In this document: one piece after another, positions 31,359-42,286 of the stretch
How positions within the stretch are numbered: position 1 is the stretch's first letter
Layout of the letters: each line of letters begins with the position of its first letter
Assembly (NCBI RefSeq): GCF_037102585.1
Contig: NW_027043829.1
Span: 2,294,001-2,358,000 of the forward strand
DNA: 64,000 nucleotides
Source of the DNA: Saccharomycopsis crataegensis
Taxonomy: Eukaryota > Ascomycota > Saccharomycetes > Ascoideales > Saccharomycopsidaceae
Direction of reading: 5' to 3'
Program-made: the position numbers and the translations under genes
Notes under the pieces: generated by a model
Databases searched by the model: none
Told to the model about the DNA's origin: nothing
What the model saw: the letters and a program-made list of their open reading frames with translations, nothing else

Positions 31359-31760
31359 AAAATAGAGAGACTTGTTGAATATTGAGTTTTGCATGCTCAT
31401 TTTTTTTTTCTATTTAAAAGATCTTTTTTATTATTATTATTATTAACCTACCTTTTTATTTTTATTATATATGTGTTATTATCATATTATTTATCATTAG
31501 AATGAAGTTGTGTTTTGCTTCAACATATAATTGATAAATAAAACGGTGGCTTGCTTATACATTCGTGATACGTGCGTACCAATGCGTCGAACTTTCTGGC
31601 AGGTTATGCGGGTGACCCGGCTATGACTTAAAAGACGAAAAATTTTCTGGGTGAATTTATTTGCCATTGATATTTCCCCATTTTCTCTTCACAAACTGAA
31701 CTCCTGGTTCACGAAGTACATCACTCTACTAAACTTACTTGTAATTAGTTTCAATTCATA
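31359..31760. other. Intergenic SEC31-SSC1
   Basis: Starts with T-rich transcription-end sequence and an ATT array near 31428-31445. The last 200 bases are the SSC1 promoter, containing GTGACCCGG near 31611. No gene is seen. Confidence 0.55.
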
Positions 31761-33695
31761 ATGTTCTCAAGAGCAGTCAAGCAACAAAGCAAGTTCTTGC
31801 AACACACCTCCAAGAGATTCAACTCTGAAAAGGTCAAGGGTACCGTCATTGGTATCGATTTGGGTACCACCAACTCAGCTGTCGCTGTTATGGAAGGTAA
31901 GGTTCCAAAGATCATTGAAAACGCTGAAGGTTCCAGAACTACTCCATCTGTCGTTGCTTTCACCAAGGATGGTGAAAGATTAGTTGGTATTCCAGCTAAG
32001 CGTCAAGCTGTTGTTAACCCAGAAAACACCTTGTTTGCTACCAAGCGTCTTATTGGTAGAAGATTCGAAGATGCCGAAGTCCAAAAAGATATCAACCAAG
32101 TTCCATACAAGATTGTCAAGCACTCTAACGGTGACGCTTGGTTGGAAGCTAGAGGTGAAAAGTACTCCCCAGCCCAAATTGGTGGTTTCGTTTTGAACAA
32201 GATGAAGGAAACCGCTGACGCCTACTTGGGTAAGTCTGCCAACAACGCCGTTGTTACCGTCCCAGCTTACTTTAATGATGCTCAAAGACAAGCCACTAAG
32301 GATGCTGGTCAAATTGTTGGTTTGAATGTTTTGAGAGTTGTTAACGAACCAACTGCTGCTGCTTTGGCTTACGGTTTGGAAAAGTCCGACGCTAAGGTTG
32401 TCGCTGTCTTCGATTTGGGTGGTGGTACTTTCGATATCTCCATCTTGGACATTGACAATGGTGTCTTTGAAGTTAAGTCCACTAACGGTGACACTCACTT
32501 GGGTGGTGAAGATTTCGACATTTCTTTGGTTAGATTTATTGTTGAACAATTCAAGAAGGAAAGTGGTATCAACTTGGAAAAAGACAGAATGGCTATCCAA
32601 AGAATCAGAGAAGCTTCTGAAAAGGCCAAGATTGAATTGTCTTCTACCAAGCAAACCGAAGTTAACTTGCCATTTATTACTGCCGACGCTTCTGGTCCAA
32701 AGCACATCAACTTGAAGATCACCAGATCTCAATTCGAAGGTTTGGTTGACGGTTTGATCAAGAAGACCGTTTCTCCATGTAACAAGGCTCTTAAGGATGC
32801 TGGTCTTTCCACCTCTGACGTTAACGAAGTTATTTTGGTTGGTGGTATGTCCAGAATGCCAAAGGTTATGGAAACTGTTAAGTCCATCTTCAACAAGGAA
32901 CCATCTAAGGCCGTTAACCCAGATGAAGCTGTCGCCATTGGTGCTGCTATTCAAGGTGCTGTCTTGGCCGGTGAAGTTACTGATGTCTTGTTGTTGGATG
33001 TTACCCCATTGTCCCTCGGTATTGAAACCTTGGGTGGTGTCTTCACTAGATTAATTCCAAGAAACACTACTATCCCAACCAAGAAGTCTCAAGTCTTCTC
33101 TACTGCTGCTGAAGGTCAAACTTCTGTTGAAATCAGAGTTTTCCAAGGTGAAAGAGAATTGGTCAGAGACAACAAATTGATTGGTAACTTTACCTTGAGC
33201 GGTATCCCACCAGCTCCAAAGGGTGTTCCACAAATTGAAGTTACCTTCGACATTGATGCCGATGGTATCATCAACGTTTCTGCTAGAGATAAGGCTTCTA
33301 ACAAGGATGCTTCTATTACTGTTGCCGGTTCTTCCGGTTTGTCTGATGCCGAAATTGAAAAGATGGTTAACGATGCTGAAAAGTTCAAGGAACAAGATAA
33401 GGCCAGAAAGGAAGCTATTGAAATCGCTAACAGTGCTGACCAAAGAGCTAACGACACCGAAAAGTCATTGAACGAATTCAAGGACAAATTGGACATGGAA
33501 TCTCCAGAAGTTAAGTCCCTTAAGGAAAAGATCTCTGCTATCAGAGAAAACGTTGCCAAGGCTCAAAGCGGTGAAGAAGTTGATTCCCAAGAATTGAAAA
33601 CCAAGACTGAAGAATTGACCAAGGAATCTATGGAAGTTTTCAAGAAATTGTACGAAGACCAAGCCAAGAACAACAGTGAAGAACAAAAGAACTAA
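31761..33695 (+). CDS. SSC1: Mitochondrial HSP70, Ssc1
   Basis: Mitochondrial matrix Hsp70: motor of protein import at the TIM23 translocase and general folding chaperone. The 644-residue protein begins with a basic presequence ([20 protein letters not shown], about 22 residues), then [20 protein letters not shown]. The Hsp70 signatures [14 protein letters not shown] and [13 protein letters not shown] are intact, as are the DnaK-type linker [19 protein letters not shown] and the helical lid. It ends EEQKN with no EEVD or HDEL, as expected for the matrix form. Codon use is strongly biased to TTG, GGT, AAG and GTT/GTC, the sign of a highly expressed gene. It is single-exon, unlike the cytosolic Hsp70 gene 18 kb upstream. 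Confidence 0.97.
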   Translation: MFSRAVKQQSKFLQHTSKRFNSEKVKGTVIGIDLGTTNSAVAVMEGKVPKIIENAEGSRTTPSVVAFTKDGERLVGIPAKRQAVVNPENTLFATKRLIGRRFEDAEVQKDINQVPYKIVKHSNGDAWLEARGEKYSPAQIGGFVLNKMKETADAYLGKSANNAVVTVPAYFNDAQRQATKDAGQIVGLNVLRVVNEPTAAALAYGLEKSDAKVVAVFDLGGGTFDISILDIDNGVFEVKSTNGDTHLGGEDFDISLVRFIVEQFKKESGINLEKDRMAIQRIREASEKAKIELSSTKQTEVNLPFITADASGPKHINLKITRSQFEGLVDGLIKKTVSPCNKALKDAGLSTSDVNEVILVGGMSRMPKVMETVKSIFNKEPSKAVNPDEAVAIGAAIQGAVLAGEVTDVLLLDVTPLSLGIETLGGVFTRLIPRNTTIPTKKSQVFSTAAEGQTSVEIRVFQGERELVRDNKLIGNFTLSGIPPAPKGVPQIEVTFDIDADGIINVSARDKASNKDASITVAGSSGLSDAEIEKMVNDAEKFKEQDKARKEAIEIANSADQRANDTEKSLNEFKDKLDMESPEVKSLKEKISAIRENVAKAQSGEEVDSQELKTKTEELTKESMEVFKKLYEDQAKNNSEEQKN

Positions 33696-34320
33696 GGACT
33701 TGGGTTTTAATGCGTTATGATGGTTAATTCCAATTTTGTATTTAAAGTTTATTGTTATATTTTCTCCTAATGGCTTGATTGTCAAGAAATTTTTGTTATA
33801 TAAAGCTCTGTAAATATGTATTTTGTGTTATTTTTTATTTTTTCTGTAGAATTTCGTGAGGTAAGGCAAAGCAATTATGGGTTTCAAAGCATGATATATG
33901 AATTATGAGATATTGGTCTATAATTTTCTGTACTCTATTTATATGGGGTCCCATAAAAGTTGGTGGCAATAAATAAACATAGAATACTATTTATTACTGC
34001 GTTAAAGAATTCAAATGAGCAACATTTAAGGGAATTTTTCATATTTCAAAACCAAAAGAAAGAATCCACATAAGACTCTTATCTAGAAATCGAACCTTGA
34101 TTAAGCATATAGCCCATCTTCGTGATTTATAAATTAGGTAATAATGCTACTCCCTACATTCTGAAGAGATCCTTTTAAGATTTTCATTATGTTACCCGGT
34201 CTATTTTCTTCAAGGAATTTTATGGGGGCCCCACAAACCAGTGACCATACCTTAGTCCTTATCCAGCATTGGTATTGATCGTTTGCCATATTTCCAGCAA
34301 TAAATTACAGTATCCTTACA
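33696..34320. other. Intergenic SSC1-COA4
   Basis: No gene is seen. It holds T-rich 3' end sequence after SSC1 and, at 34192-34199, TTACCCGG (Reb1 core) 122 bases before the COA4 start. Two GGGGnCCCC-like patches occur at about 33945 and 34224. Confidence 0.5.
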
Positions 34321-34805
34321 ATGGTAGCGAAGAAGGATAACATCAATGTGCAGAAAGAAATTTCACAAGGTAGCCATATCCAAGAGAGAAATATTGAACA
34401 AGATGAGCAAGAAAATGGTAATGAGCCCGATGATGATGATGAACCCGACGAGTGGGATAAAAGAATTATCAAAACCGGCTGTGCAAAAGAAAATTTCGAT
34501 TTGCAGATATGTTACGCTGATAAACGAGACTGGAGACAATGTACCAAAGAGGTGAGTATACTTATGATTTGATCCTTTTTTTTTTGTCTTCACCTAAAGT
34601 TGTGAAGTAAATTCTGCCTAATATTTTTGTTGTAATTGCATAAAAGGGCAGTATAATTTTTCTTGAAAAAGGAGATATTAAGCACCATTTTTACTTTTGG
34701 AGGCAATAGTTACTGACAGGGCCAACCTAAATATAGATGGAGGTATTCCGCAATTGCTGGAAACAGCACAATAACGATGAAAGAACGCATACAAAGGACT
34801 ACTAA
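34321..34805 (+). CDS. COA4: Coa4, twin CX9C cytochrome oxidase assembly factor, two exons
   Basis: A small intermembrane-space protein imported through Mia40 and needed to assemble cytochrome c oxidase. Exon 1 is 34321-34551 and exon 2 is 34737-34805. The 185-base intron has a GTGAGT donor, TACTGAC as branch site and TATAG acceptor. Joined length is 300 bases, 99 residues. An acidic N-terminus (DDDDEPDEWDKRI) leads to TGCAKENFDLQIC, a CX9C, then DWRQCTKE joined across the intron to MEVFRNCW, which completes the second CX9C exactly. WDxRIxxTGC and DWRQC are family hallmarks. The end is HNNDERTHTKDY. Without the intron the second cysteine pair would be lost, which is strong support for the splice. 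Confidence 0.92.
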
Positions 34806-35257
34806 AACCATGCGGCAAATTCACTAAGACATTGGTAGCACAATACCAACGAGCTTTATCTATGGACATTCCCTTTAGGTATCCTGTAAATATCCTATAT
34901 AGCAATAAATCCAAGTGTGCCGTTGTTGACTCCCTACATTCCCATGGATTGTCGAGGCCTTTTTGGCGGTATGCACCCTCGGCTGCACTTTTTTCACGTG
35001 GCCATTGGTAACATTTTCACCCTCGGTATCCTTAAGTGATGGGTCCCCGGAATTTAGGCAAACATTCCTGCTAAATTTAAGGATCCTTGGAAATAGGAAT
35101 AATCCGTATTATCAACCTTCGTGAAAACACCTTATATATAATAGATCAGGATCCCTCAGTGGCTTATAGTGATCCTTGGATAATCATCCTCTATTTTCAG
35201 CTTCTTTTTTTTTTTCTCACAGGCTGAAACTAATATTCAATATTCCATATTTCAACC
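34806..35257. other. Intergenic COA4-dipeptidyl aminopeptidase gene
   Basis: No gene is seen. It contains a CACGTG box (34995) and a TATATATAAT element at about 35133, roughly 125 bases before the next start. Confidence 0.5.
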
Positions 35258-35681
35258 ATGCCTGACACCATGATTGCCGATGATCTCGAAAGAGGTTTGC
35301 ATTCAAGATCATCATCTAGTAGTTCGTTAACTAATGAGCTCGAATATATCAACCAATTTGCCTACAATAATGCCCGTGGGTCATTAAATCCAAAAACGCG
35401 CTCTAGAGCCAACTCTTCAGAAAACCCATTCGCCGATGATCCAGAAAATGGCTTTTTGGAAGACGAACCAAAATATGAAAACTATCCAAAGCCAATAACC
35501 AAAAGAAGCATATACACTATCACTGGACTTGTATTAGTGGTATGGCTTACAGCCCTTCTTACTTACTCAAGGCTCCCAAGGCACCTGAGTCCAGAGAGCG
35601 CGTATAAAGGTTATGACACTGCCACTGCCTTCGGAATCAATAATAATAACACAGCCATAGCAACAAAAACAACAACAACAA

Positions 35682-35730
<49 letters not shown>

Positions 35731-38050
35731 GAATGATGTTGTCGCTTCTTTTTCTGGTCTTCAAACACTTGACTTATCCGCTTACCGCAGTGGGAAGTTT
35801 TTTGTATTTGATAATAATTACCATTTCATTGATCCACCTTCCAGTCACAAGTCTTCGGATGATGAAGGCCTTTATTACGGTTTAACTAAAGAAAATTTTG
35901 TCGCTAAAAAAATCAGCGATTCTGAATTTTCTAAAACTATTGTCCCAAGAAAATTCACCTATGAGTCAACTTCTTACCGTGTCTTTTCCATTTATCCAAC
36001 TTTTGACTTGAAAACAGTTATTGTTACCACTAACGAAGAAGTCCAATGGAGACATTCAAGATTCAGTCATTTTTTCATTTACGATGTTGCTTCACAAAAC
36101 TTCCAGCCATTGTACACAATTAATGATAGTGGTAAAGAAGTTATCCCAAAGATTAGTTTTGCACAATGGTCACCTAACTACAACTACATTTCTTTTGTTT
36201 ACCAAAACAACATTTATCTTAAAACTATGGCTACTGGAAAAATTACCCAAGTTACTAATGATGGTGGTGAAAACATTTTCAATGGCAAACCAGATTGGGT
36301 TTATGAAGAGGAAGTCACTGCCTCTGATCGTTTACTTTGGTGGTCACCAAATGAAAAGAACTTTGTTTTTGTCAAGACTAATGATACCAATGTTCCAGTC
36401 TATGAAATCGACTATTACACCAAGAATGTTGATTCGAAATATCCAACTCATAAACCAATTAAGTACCCAAAGCCAGGCTACTCTAACCCGATTCTTGATG
36501 TGTTCAATTATAACATTGAAAACGATGAAAAACATCTTCTTGATCACAGTGATAACGATGGACAAGCTCTTGGTAAAGATTATATCGTATACGACGTTTT
36601 TTGGCTTAATGACAATGACTTTATTTGCAAACAGTCTGACAGAGAATCCAACATTTTACATTACCGCTTGTACGATCACAAATCTGGATCGTCTAAAGTT
36701 GTCAGAAAAGTTGATGCTGTTAAAGAATTTGGCGGCTGGATTGACAAGACTCATGTTGTGGTAATTCCGGCTAATCCTAATACTGGTCGTGATACCGATG
36801 GCTATGTTGATATTATTGTTGACAAGAACGGTTTCTCTCATCTCGCATATTTCAAATCTTCCTCTTCTTCTCCTTCTATTGTGCTCTCACAAGGTGATTT
36901 TGATGACAAGACTTCTCATTTGGCATTTGACTATGATAAAAATATCTTGTATTTTACATCAACAAAACAATCTTCAATGTCTTCTCACCTATATTCTGTG
37001 CTCCTTGATTCCAGTGCAGAACTTACTGCTTTGACTAACGACGAAGAGCTCGGTTACTATGAAGCCTCATTTTCTCCTAATTCCAAATATCTTAGTTTAA
37101 ATTACAAGGGACCCCGTATGCCAACCCAAAAGATTGTGGACCTCCATGCTGAAAACTCCCAATATTTCACTGATATTAAATCTATCACTGATACTTCTAG
37201 TGCGGACAAAGCCCATACTGAATATGCAGTTCCATCAAAACAATACCTTGAAATTGAAGTTGATGTAGTCAACAAAGTCTCTGTGAATGTTCTTGAAACT
37301 AAGCCACAAAACTTTGATCCTAAAAAGAAATATCCACTTCTTGTTAACTACTATGGTGGTCCAGGCTCTCAACGTGTGGAAGCCAAATATGGTGTTGGAT
37401 TCTCCGAAGTGGTTTCGTCGTCCCTTGACGCTATTGTTTTACTCATTGATCCAAGAGGTACCGATTCCAAGGGATGGAACTTCAAGAAATGGGCTCGTAA
37501 TGCTATTGGTGAATGGGAAGCTCCAGATATTATCGCTGCTACCAAAAAGTATATTGCTGAAAATGACTACGTTGATGCTGATCGTACAGTTGGTTGGGGT
37601 TGGTCTTACTCTGGTTTTGTCACATTGAAACTTCTTGAAATGGACACTGAACAGGTATTCAAGTACGGTGCTGCTGTTGCTCCTGTTACCGATTGGCGAC
37701 TTTATGACTCTATTTATACCGAACGTTATATTAACACTCCAGAACACGATCATGAAGGCTACAAGTTTGCTACTGTTGGTTCTAGTGATGACTTCAAATT
37801 TGAAAACTTCAAGCAAAAGAAGAGATTCTTGATCATGCATGGTACTGGTGATGATAACGTTCATATCCAAAACACCTATGCACTTTTGGATAAGTTGAAT
37901 TTGGCTGGCGTTGAGAACTTTGATATGAAAATTTTCCCTGATAGTGATCACAGTATTTACTATCATAATGCTAACACAATTATTTATGACAAGTTGTTCA
38001 ACTGGTTCAATGATGCCTTCAATGGCTCTTTGGATAAGTTGAGTGGTTGA
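35258..38050 (+). CDS. Type II membrane dipeptidyl aminopeptidase (STE13/DAP2 type)
   Basis: A serine exopeptidase of the DPP4 family (S9B) that removes X-Ala/X-Pro dipeptides. In yeasts the Golgi form (Ste13) matures alpha-factor and the vacuolar form (Dap2) digests peptides. The 930-residue protein starts with a cytosolic tail of about 80 residues, one signal-anchor (YTITGLVLVVWLTALLTY), and a stalk with a poly-Ser tract of about 18 residues coded by a TCA array. An eight-blade propeller domain contains DWVYEEEV, the DPP4 Glu pair. The catalytic domain has GWGWSYSGF (nucleophile Ser), GTGDDNVH (Asp) and DSDHSIYY (His). Length is nearly that of Ste13 (931) and longer than Dap2 (818), favouring Ste13, but that is not proof. 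Confidence 0.93.
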
Positions 38051-38386
38051 AATTTCGCTCACACGTTTCCTTTCTTTTCTTTCTTTCTTTTTCTCTCTTT
38101 CTTCCTCTTCTACTTGAGTCTCTTTCATTATCCCAGTATTTTTGTACGGGTAAAAAAGCAAAGAAACTCTGTTTTTTTTTAATTAGTTTATAGATTGAAT
38201 GCTTTTATAATATTTTTTGTTTCATTGAACTTATTATCGTAAATTATCATTAGTGCCCCTCTCACTCAATTTAAAAGTGCTGTCATTTATTTTTAGTGAT
38301 TGTGTTCTTGTTTAGTCTGAGTTACCACCATTGAGAACATGAGATTATGATCATGATTTGAGCAAAAAATTAAAACTCAAAAAAAT
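38051..38386. other. 3' spacer between the peptidase gene and tRNA-Val
   Basis: T/C-rich just after the stop, then AT-rich. No gene is seen. Confidence 0.5.
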
Positions 38387-38460
38387 TGATTTCGCCCAGG
38401 ATCGAACTGGGGACGTTCTGCGTGTTAAGCAGATGCCATAACCAACTAGACCACGAAACC
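38387..38460 (-). tRNA. tRNA-Val (AAC)
   Basis: 74 bases on the minus strand, intronless. The acceptor GGTTTCG pairs with CGAAATC and is followed by A. The anticodon arm TCTGCTTAACACGCAGA carries AAC. The T-arm CCCAG TTCGATC CTGGG is canonical. It differs from the S. cerevisiae valine tRNA at very few positions. A T-run on the transcribed strand follows it. Confidence 0.95.
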
Positions 38461-38566
38461 AACTTGAAATCTTAATGTCTTGAAATAATTATTACGGTAT
38501 GTGATTACGTAACTCATTACGTAAGCATTCTATTGATTTTTATTATTTTTATCTTTATTATCCCCC

Positions 38567-38889
38567 CAGAATTCTGATGGTCACTACATTGAAAATACTT
38601 AGTATTTGAGATATAGTGCCAAAACCCCTCAACAAAGACCTCCATCTCAGTTCATGAAGCTCCTAGTGATGGGTAATTCACTAGTGACTTCATCTCATAT
38701 TTTCACATTGCACCTTTTTTCCTTAATAATCTTGATTGTTGAGTTTTTTACCGGTGATGTGATTAATTCTTAAAGCAAGGAGTGTGAGGTTGTGAGAAAG
38801 TTATAGTATTTTACTTATCTATTAGAAAGACCGGCATGAAATGCCCGGCTTGCATGTTATTTAGAACCTCTGCGAGCCGTGATTATACA
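38567..38889 (-). mobile_element. LTR-like element, copy 3, nearest to full length (fossil)
   Basis: About 323 bases, in reverse orientation to copies 1 and 2. Read on the minus strand it starts TGTATAATCACGGCTCGCAG, passes through the shared GGTTCTAAATAACATGCAAG and CCGGTCTTTCTAATAG blocks and ends near GACCATCAGAATTCTG. It aligns with copy 4 over its whole length, apart from one segment missing there. It lies about 107 bases upstream of the 5' end of tRNA-Val. No internal coding region or second copy adjoins it, so it looks like a solo LTR. Confidence 0.55.
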
Positions 38890-39037
38890 ATTCATTCAAC
38901 GAAGGTCATTTGAACATTTCCGGTGGTTGGTATGAATAAAAAATGAAATTGCTGTATAATTACAGTACATAAACTAGAAAAAATTCTGGGAAACTTTAAA
39001 AGAATAATTACCTTTATTTAAAACACAATAATTGATT

Positions 39038-41599
39038 TTACAAACCAGACCACCAGTAGTTTTCTGCAATTTCAATTGAACCCGAAAGCGGAACATTATT
39101 GGAACTATTTCCAACTAGAACTCGATAGTTTCCTTTTTCAATAAACCATTTGGCTTTATGATTGTCCCAAATAGACAAAGCAGTTTTCAAATCAGTGGTC
39201 AAAGTAATCTTTTTACTTTCTCCTTTTCTGATAAACTCTTTCGTGAAGTCCTTCAATTCTTTAATGGGTCTTCTAATAGAGGATCCTGTGACAGCAGATA
39301 TATAGACTTGGATCACCTCACTACCATCCAAGGAACCTGTATTTTCAACCAACAAAGCAATATTAAGCTGATTAGCTTCCCAGTCTGACTCAACTTTTAG
39401 AGAACTAAATTCAAAAGTAGTGTAGGATAGCCCATAACCATATGGAAATGAGACTTCTTTATTCAATTTTTCATAATATTTGTATCCAACAAAAATATCT
39501 TCACCATAAACGGAATCGCCAAAGTCAGATGTAAAATTCAAATAAGCCGGGTTGTCTTCGAATTTTTTTGGAATTGTTAATGATAATTTACCACTCGGAT
39601 TTACATCTCCAAATAATATGTCAGCCAAGGAGTTACCCAATTCAATACCGTTATACCAAGATTGAACAAAACCATTAACATTATCAATCCAAGGAGTCTC
39701 CATTGGCGTTCCACTTTGATTAACAACAACAATATTTGGATTAACCTTGGCAAGGGCAAAAATCAAATCATTTGTTCTTCCAGGGTATTTCAAATCTTTT
39801 CTGTCAAAACCTTCAGATTCCCATTCCTTTGATAACCCAACAATAACAACAACCTTATCAACCTTCTTCGCAATTTCAACAGTTTTCTTTATTTCCTCCT
39901 CTTCATCAGTTCTGATAGTAGCGCCAAAGTTGAGACCTCCACCTGGTGCATTTTCATTAATAGCACTAGGATACGTTGAAGTGATAGCACTCCCATATTC
40001 CACTCTAAATTTGTATTTTTTTCCTGTGGACAAACTAATTGAGCCTCTTTCTTCCACAGTTCCATAACCAAAAAAATGTTCACCACGGGTTTGTTTTGTT
40101 TTGTTGTCAACGACTAATTTGCCATCAATAAACAATTGACCAGTGCCATTAACAACTAAACCAAAATCATAAATACCATCTTTCTCGGGGATAAATTCGG
40201 CTTCAATAACAGCGTAAAACTTGGCCTTCGTAGTCTCGATAAAATCAAAAAAACTGATAAACGACTCATCAAAATCATCTTGATGGAAAAAATTTTCATT
40301 GGTCAATTTGGCATCAGCCAAGTCATAATAATATTTAATTCTGTAACCTTTAGCTCCAATTGCACTATTTTCCAAAACTGTACCTAATTCTGGCAATAGA
40401 TTATGTGAGGAAGCGCCAAGGCTATACAATGGTTTTTTTCCGTATCGCTTGGCAATTCCATCATAGGCATTGATAACGTAGTATGGGTTTAGACAGGCTG
40501 AACCTCCACCACTAAAGCTCAAAACTTTGGCATTTGGTCCCACAACCGCAATTTTGTCTTTGGTGCTCAATGGTAGAACGTTAGCATCATTCTTTAGTAG
40601 GACTGTACCCTCATTAGCCAACCTTCTTAAAAATTCAGAAGTTTCCTTTGTATTGTTACTAGCATCCTCAATAGCGTTTTCAGGAATGTCAGACGCTCTG
40701 GTTCTGTAAACCAACTTAATAACGTTTCTAACTCTATCATCCAAATCTTTCAAAGAGATTTCTTTGGTAATAACACCGTCAATAATCTGTTTTTTATCCC
40801 TAACTAGTGGCTTTCCTGGCATTTCTAAGTCTACACCATACTTTATAGATTCCTGCAAGTTATATGTGCCAAACCAATCACTAGTGACTGTACCTTGATA
40901 ATTCCATTCATTTCTGAGAATATCAATCAATAAATGAGAGCTTTGAGATACGTGAACACCGTTGACTCGGTTGTAAGAAGACATCAAAGCAAATGGATTT
41001 GAGGTTTTCAAAGCTATTTGAAAAGGCTTCAAGTAGACTTCACGTAAAGCTCTTTCACTAACAATTGCATTAACGGTTCTTCTTTCGTGCTCAAAATCAT
41101 TGCATACAAAGTGCTTGATGGTAGCAATGACTTTCTCCGACTGAATACCTTTAATTATTTCGCTAGCTATGATACCAGATGCTGTCGGATCTTCATTAAA
41201 GCTTTCGAATCCTCTTCCACCATTTGGGCCTCTTTGAATGTTAACAGTGGGGCCTAAAATTACATGGGCACCCTTATGTTTTGCTTCAATGGCCATGAGC
41301 TTACCAGACTCATTGAGAATCTCCTTATTGAAGGTCGCTCCCAAAGAGGTCCCATTGGGAAAACAGGCACTGGGGACACTATTATAGAATTTTGTGCCTC
41401 TGATACCATTTGGACCATCTGACAATCTTATTGAAGGAATATCAATATTTCTTTCAGTATCATGAACGGGAAAAGTATGCCAAAAATCAACACCAGCAAT
41501 TAGGCTGGCCTTCTCATCTAAAGTTAACTTATCAACCACCCTATCAATGTCTTCGATTTGGGCTGGCGAAAGTTCTAAGCCTGGATAAAAAGGTTTCAT
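39038..41599 (-). CDS. Beta-glucosidase, GH3 with PA14 insert, probably intracellular
   Basis: Hydrolyses terminal beta-glucosyl residues of cellobiose and aryl/alkyl glucosides. The start is the ATG at 41599 (MKPFYPGLELSPAQIEDIDR), giving 853 residues, close to Kluyveromyces-type Bgl1 (845). The (beta/alpha)8 domain carries RLSDGPNGIRG, GPTVNIQRGPNGGRGFESF and the nucleophile motif VTSDWFG (Asp). A PA14 domain, which shapes the substrate pocket in this subfamily, lies at about residues 385-550 (KFYAVIEAEFIPEKDGIYDF). The alpha/beta sandwich and the fibronectin-III-like end (GYGLSYTTFEFS) follow. No signal peptide is seen, so it likely works on imported glucosides. It is divergent to the UNC93-like transporter at 42287, which could be its partner; that link is inference. 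Confidence 0.93.
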   Translation of the reverse strand: MKPFYPGLELSPAQIEDIDRVVDKLTLDEKASLIAGVDFWHTFPVHDTERNIDIPSIRLSDGPNGIRGTKFYNSVPSACFPNGTSLGATFNKEILNESGKLMAIEAKHKGAHVILGPTVNIQRGPNGGRGFESFNEDPTASGIIASEIIKGIQSEKVIATIKHFVCNDFEHERRTVNAIVSERALREVYLKPFQIALKTSNPFALMSSYNRVNGVHVSQSSHLLIDILRNEWNYQGTVTSDWFGTYNLQESIKYGVDLEMPGKPLVRDKKQIIDGVITKEISLKDLDDRVRNVIKLVYRTRASDIPENAIEDASNNTKETSEFLRRLANEGTVLLKNDANVLPLSTKDKIAVVGPNAKVLSFSGGGSACLNPYYVINAYDGIAKRYGKKPLYSLGASSHNLLPELGTVLENSAIGAKGYRIKYYYDLADAKLTNENFFHQDDFDESFISFFDFIETTKAKFYAVIEAEFIPEKDGIYDFGLVVNGTGQLFIDGKLVVDNKTKQTRGEHFFGYGTVEERGSISLSTGKKYKFRVEYGSAITSTYPSAINENAPGGGLNFGATIRTDEEEEIKKTVEIAKKVDKVVVIVGLSKEWESEGFDRKDLKYPGRTNDLIFALAKVNPNIVVVNQSGTPMETPWIDNVNGFVQSWYNGIELGNSLADILFGDVNPSGKLSLTIPKKFEDNPAYLNFTSDFGDSVYGEDIFVGYKYYEKLNKEVSFPYGYGLSYTTFEFSSLKVESDWEANQLNIALLVENTGSLDGSEVIQVYISAVTGSSIRRPIKELKDFTKEFIRKGESKKITLTTDLKTALSIWDNHKAKWFIEKGNYRVLVGNSSNNVPLSGSIEIAENYWWSGL

Positions 41600-41664
41600 C
41601 TGCAAACTCTTGTGCTATGTAATGATATATTGAAATATCGATATCGATACCAAAAGCAAGAATT

Positions 41665-41751
41665 ATGTTCATCGTGGCGAATTTAAATATCAGTGAAATT
41701 ATACGAAAAAACATTGCATTTGCAATAGATATGCATACATTGCAACAGACA
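41665..41751 (+). repeat. Left arm of an 87-bp inverted repeat flanking the transporter gene
   Basis: Bases 41665-41751 (ATGTTCATCGTGGCGAATTT ... CAACAGACA) are the reverse complement of 44072-44158 with a single mismatch in 87. Weaker similarity extends about 9 bases further outward. It begins 66 bases upstream of the beta-glucosidase start codon, so it forms part of that promoter. Confidence 0.92.
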
Positions 41752-42286
41752 GGTGTGACTTGTGCTCGAGATCTCTTAGTTTGTGGAATAACGTGTGAAA
41801 TTATTACACCAATTGAGATTGGAGCTAGCTGATGTTTGTTCGAAACACTTAATGCTCGATTATTGACTGCACCTGGAATTTTTGAAAAAAAAAAAAAAAT
41901 AGTATTACGGTAAGCCACAATTGTGATTGTGGTGTACATTTTTATTTTCTGCTTCCACACACTAAACCACAGAATTAGGTTTCCATTATAGTATTAATGG
42001 TTTTTTTTTGGAATACAAAAGTATAGCAGGCTAGGATGCGTTGTGGGTCTGAAGCATCTGCTATTACTCCGGAAAATTTACTGATAAGCGTTCCCACAAA
42101 ACTGTGTGAGCTCGTCACCAAGATTTTTCAAAGACCTGACTTTGAGATCATGTATATAATGATAGTAGAAAACCACCAATAGTAGCCTCTTTTCCCTAAT
42201 ATGAAGAAAATGCTGGTAATTAATAATAATATTTATTTTTCTTTACTATTTTTTGGAAAACTTCTCAAGATATTTAGTCCTTGAAA
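41752..42286. other. Divergent promoter region between beta-glucosidase and transporter
   Basis: No gene is seen. Together with the left inverted-repeat arm it forms the shared upstream region of the two genes. Confidence 0.5.

Noticed and set aside
31980-32954. 324-codon minus-strand frame inside SSC1
   Set aside because: It mirrors the highly biased codon use of SSC1. Long antisense frames are typical in such genes and it has no recognisable domain.
37439-38161. 240-codon minus-strand frame over the 3' part of the dipeptidyl aminopeptidase gene
   Set aside because: It overlaps a conserved catalytic domain on the other strand, is repetitive, and starts in T/C-rich spacer.
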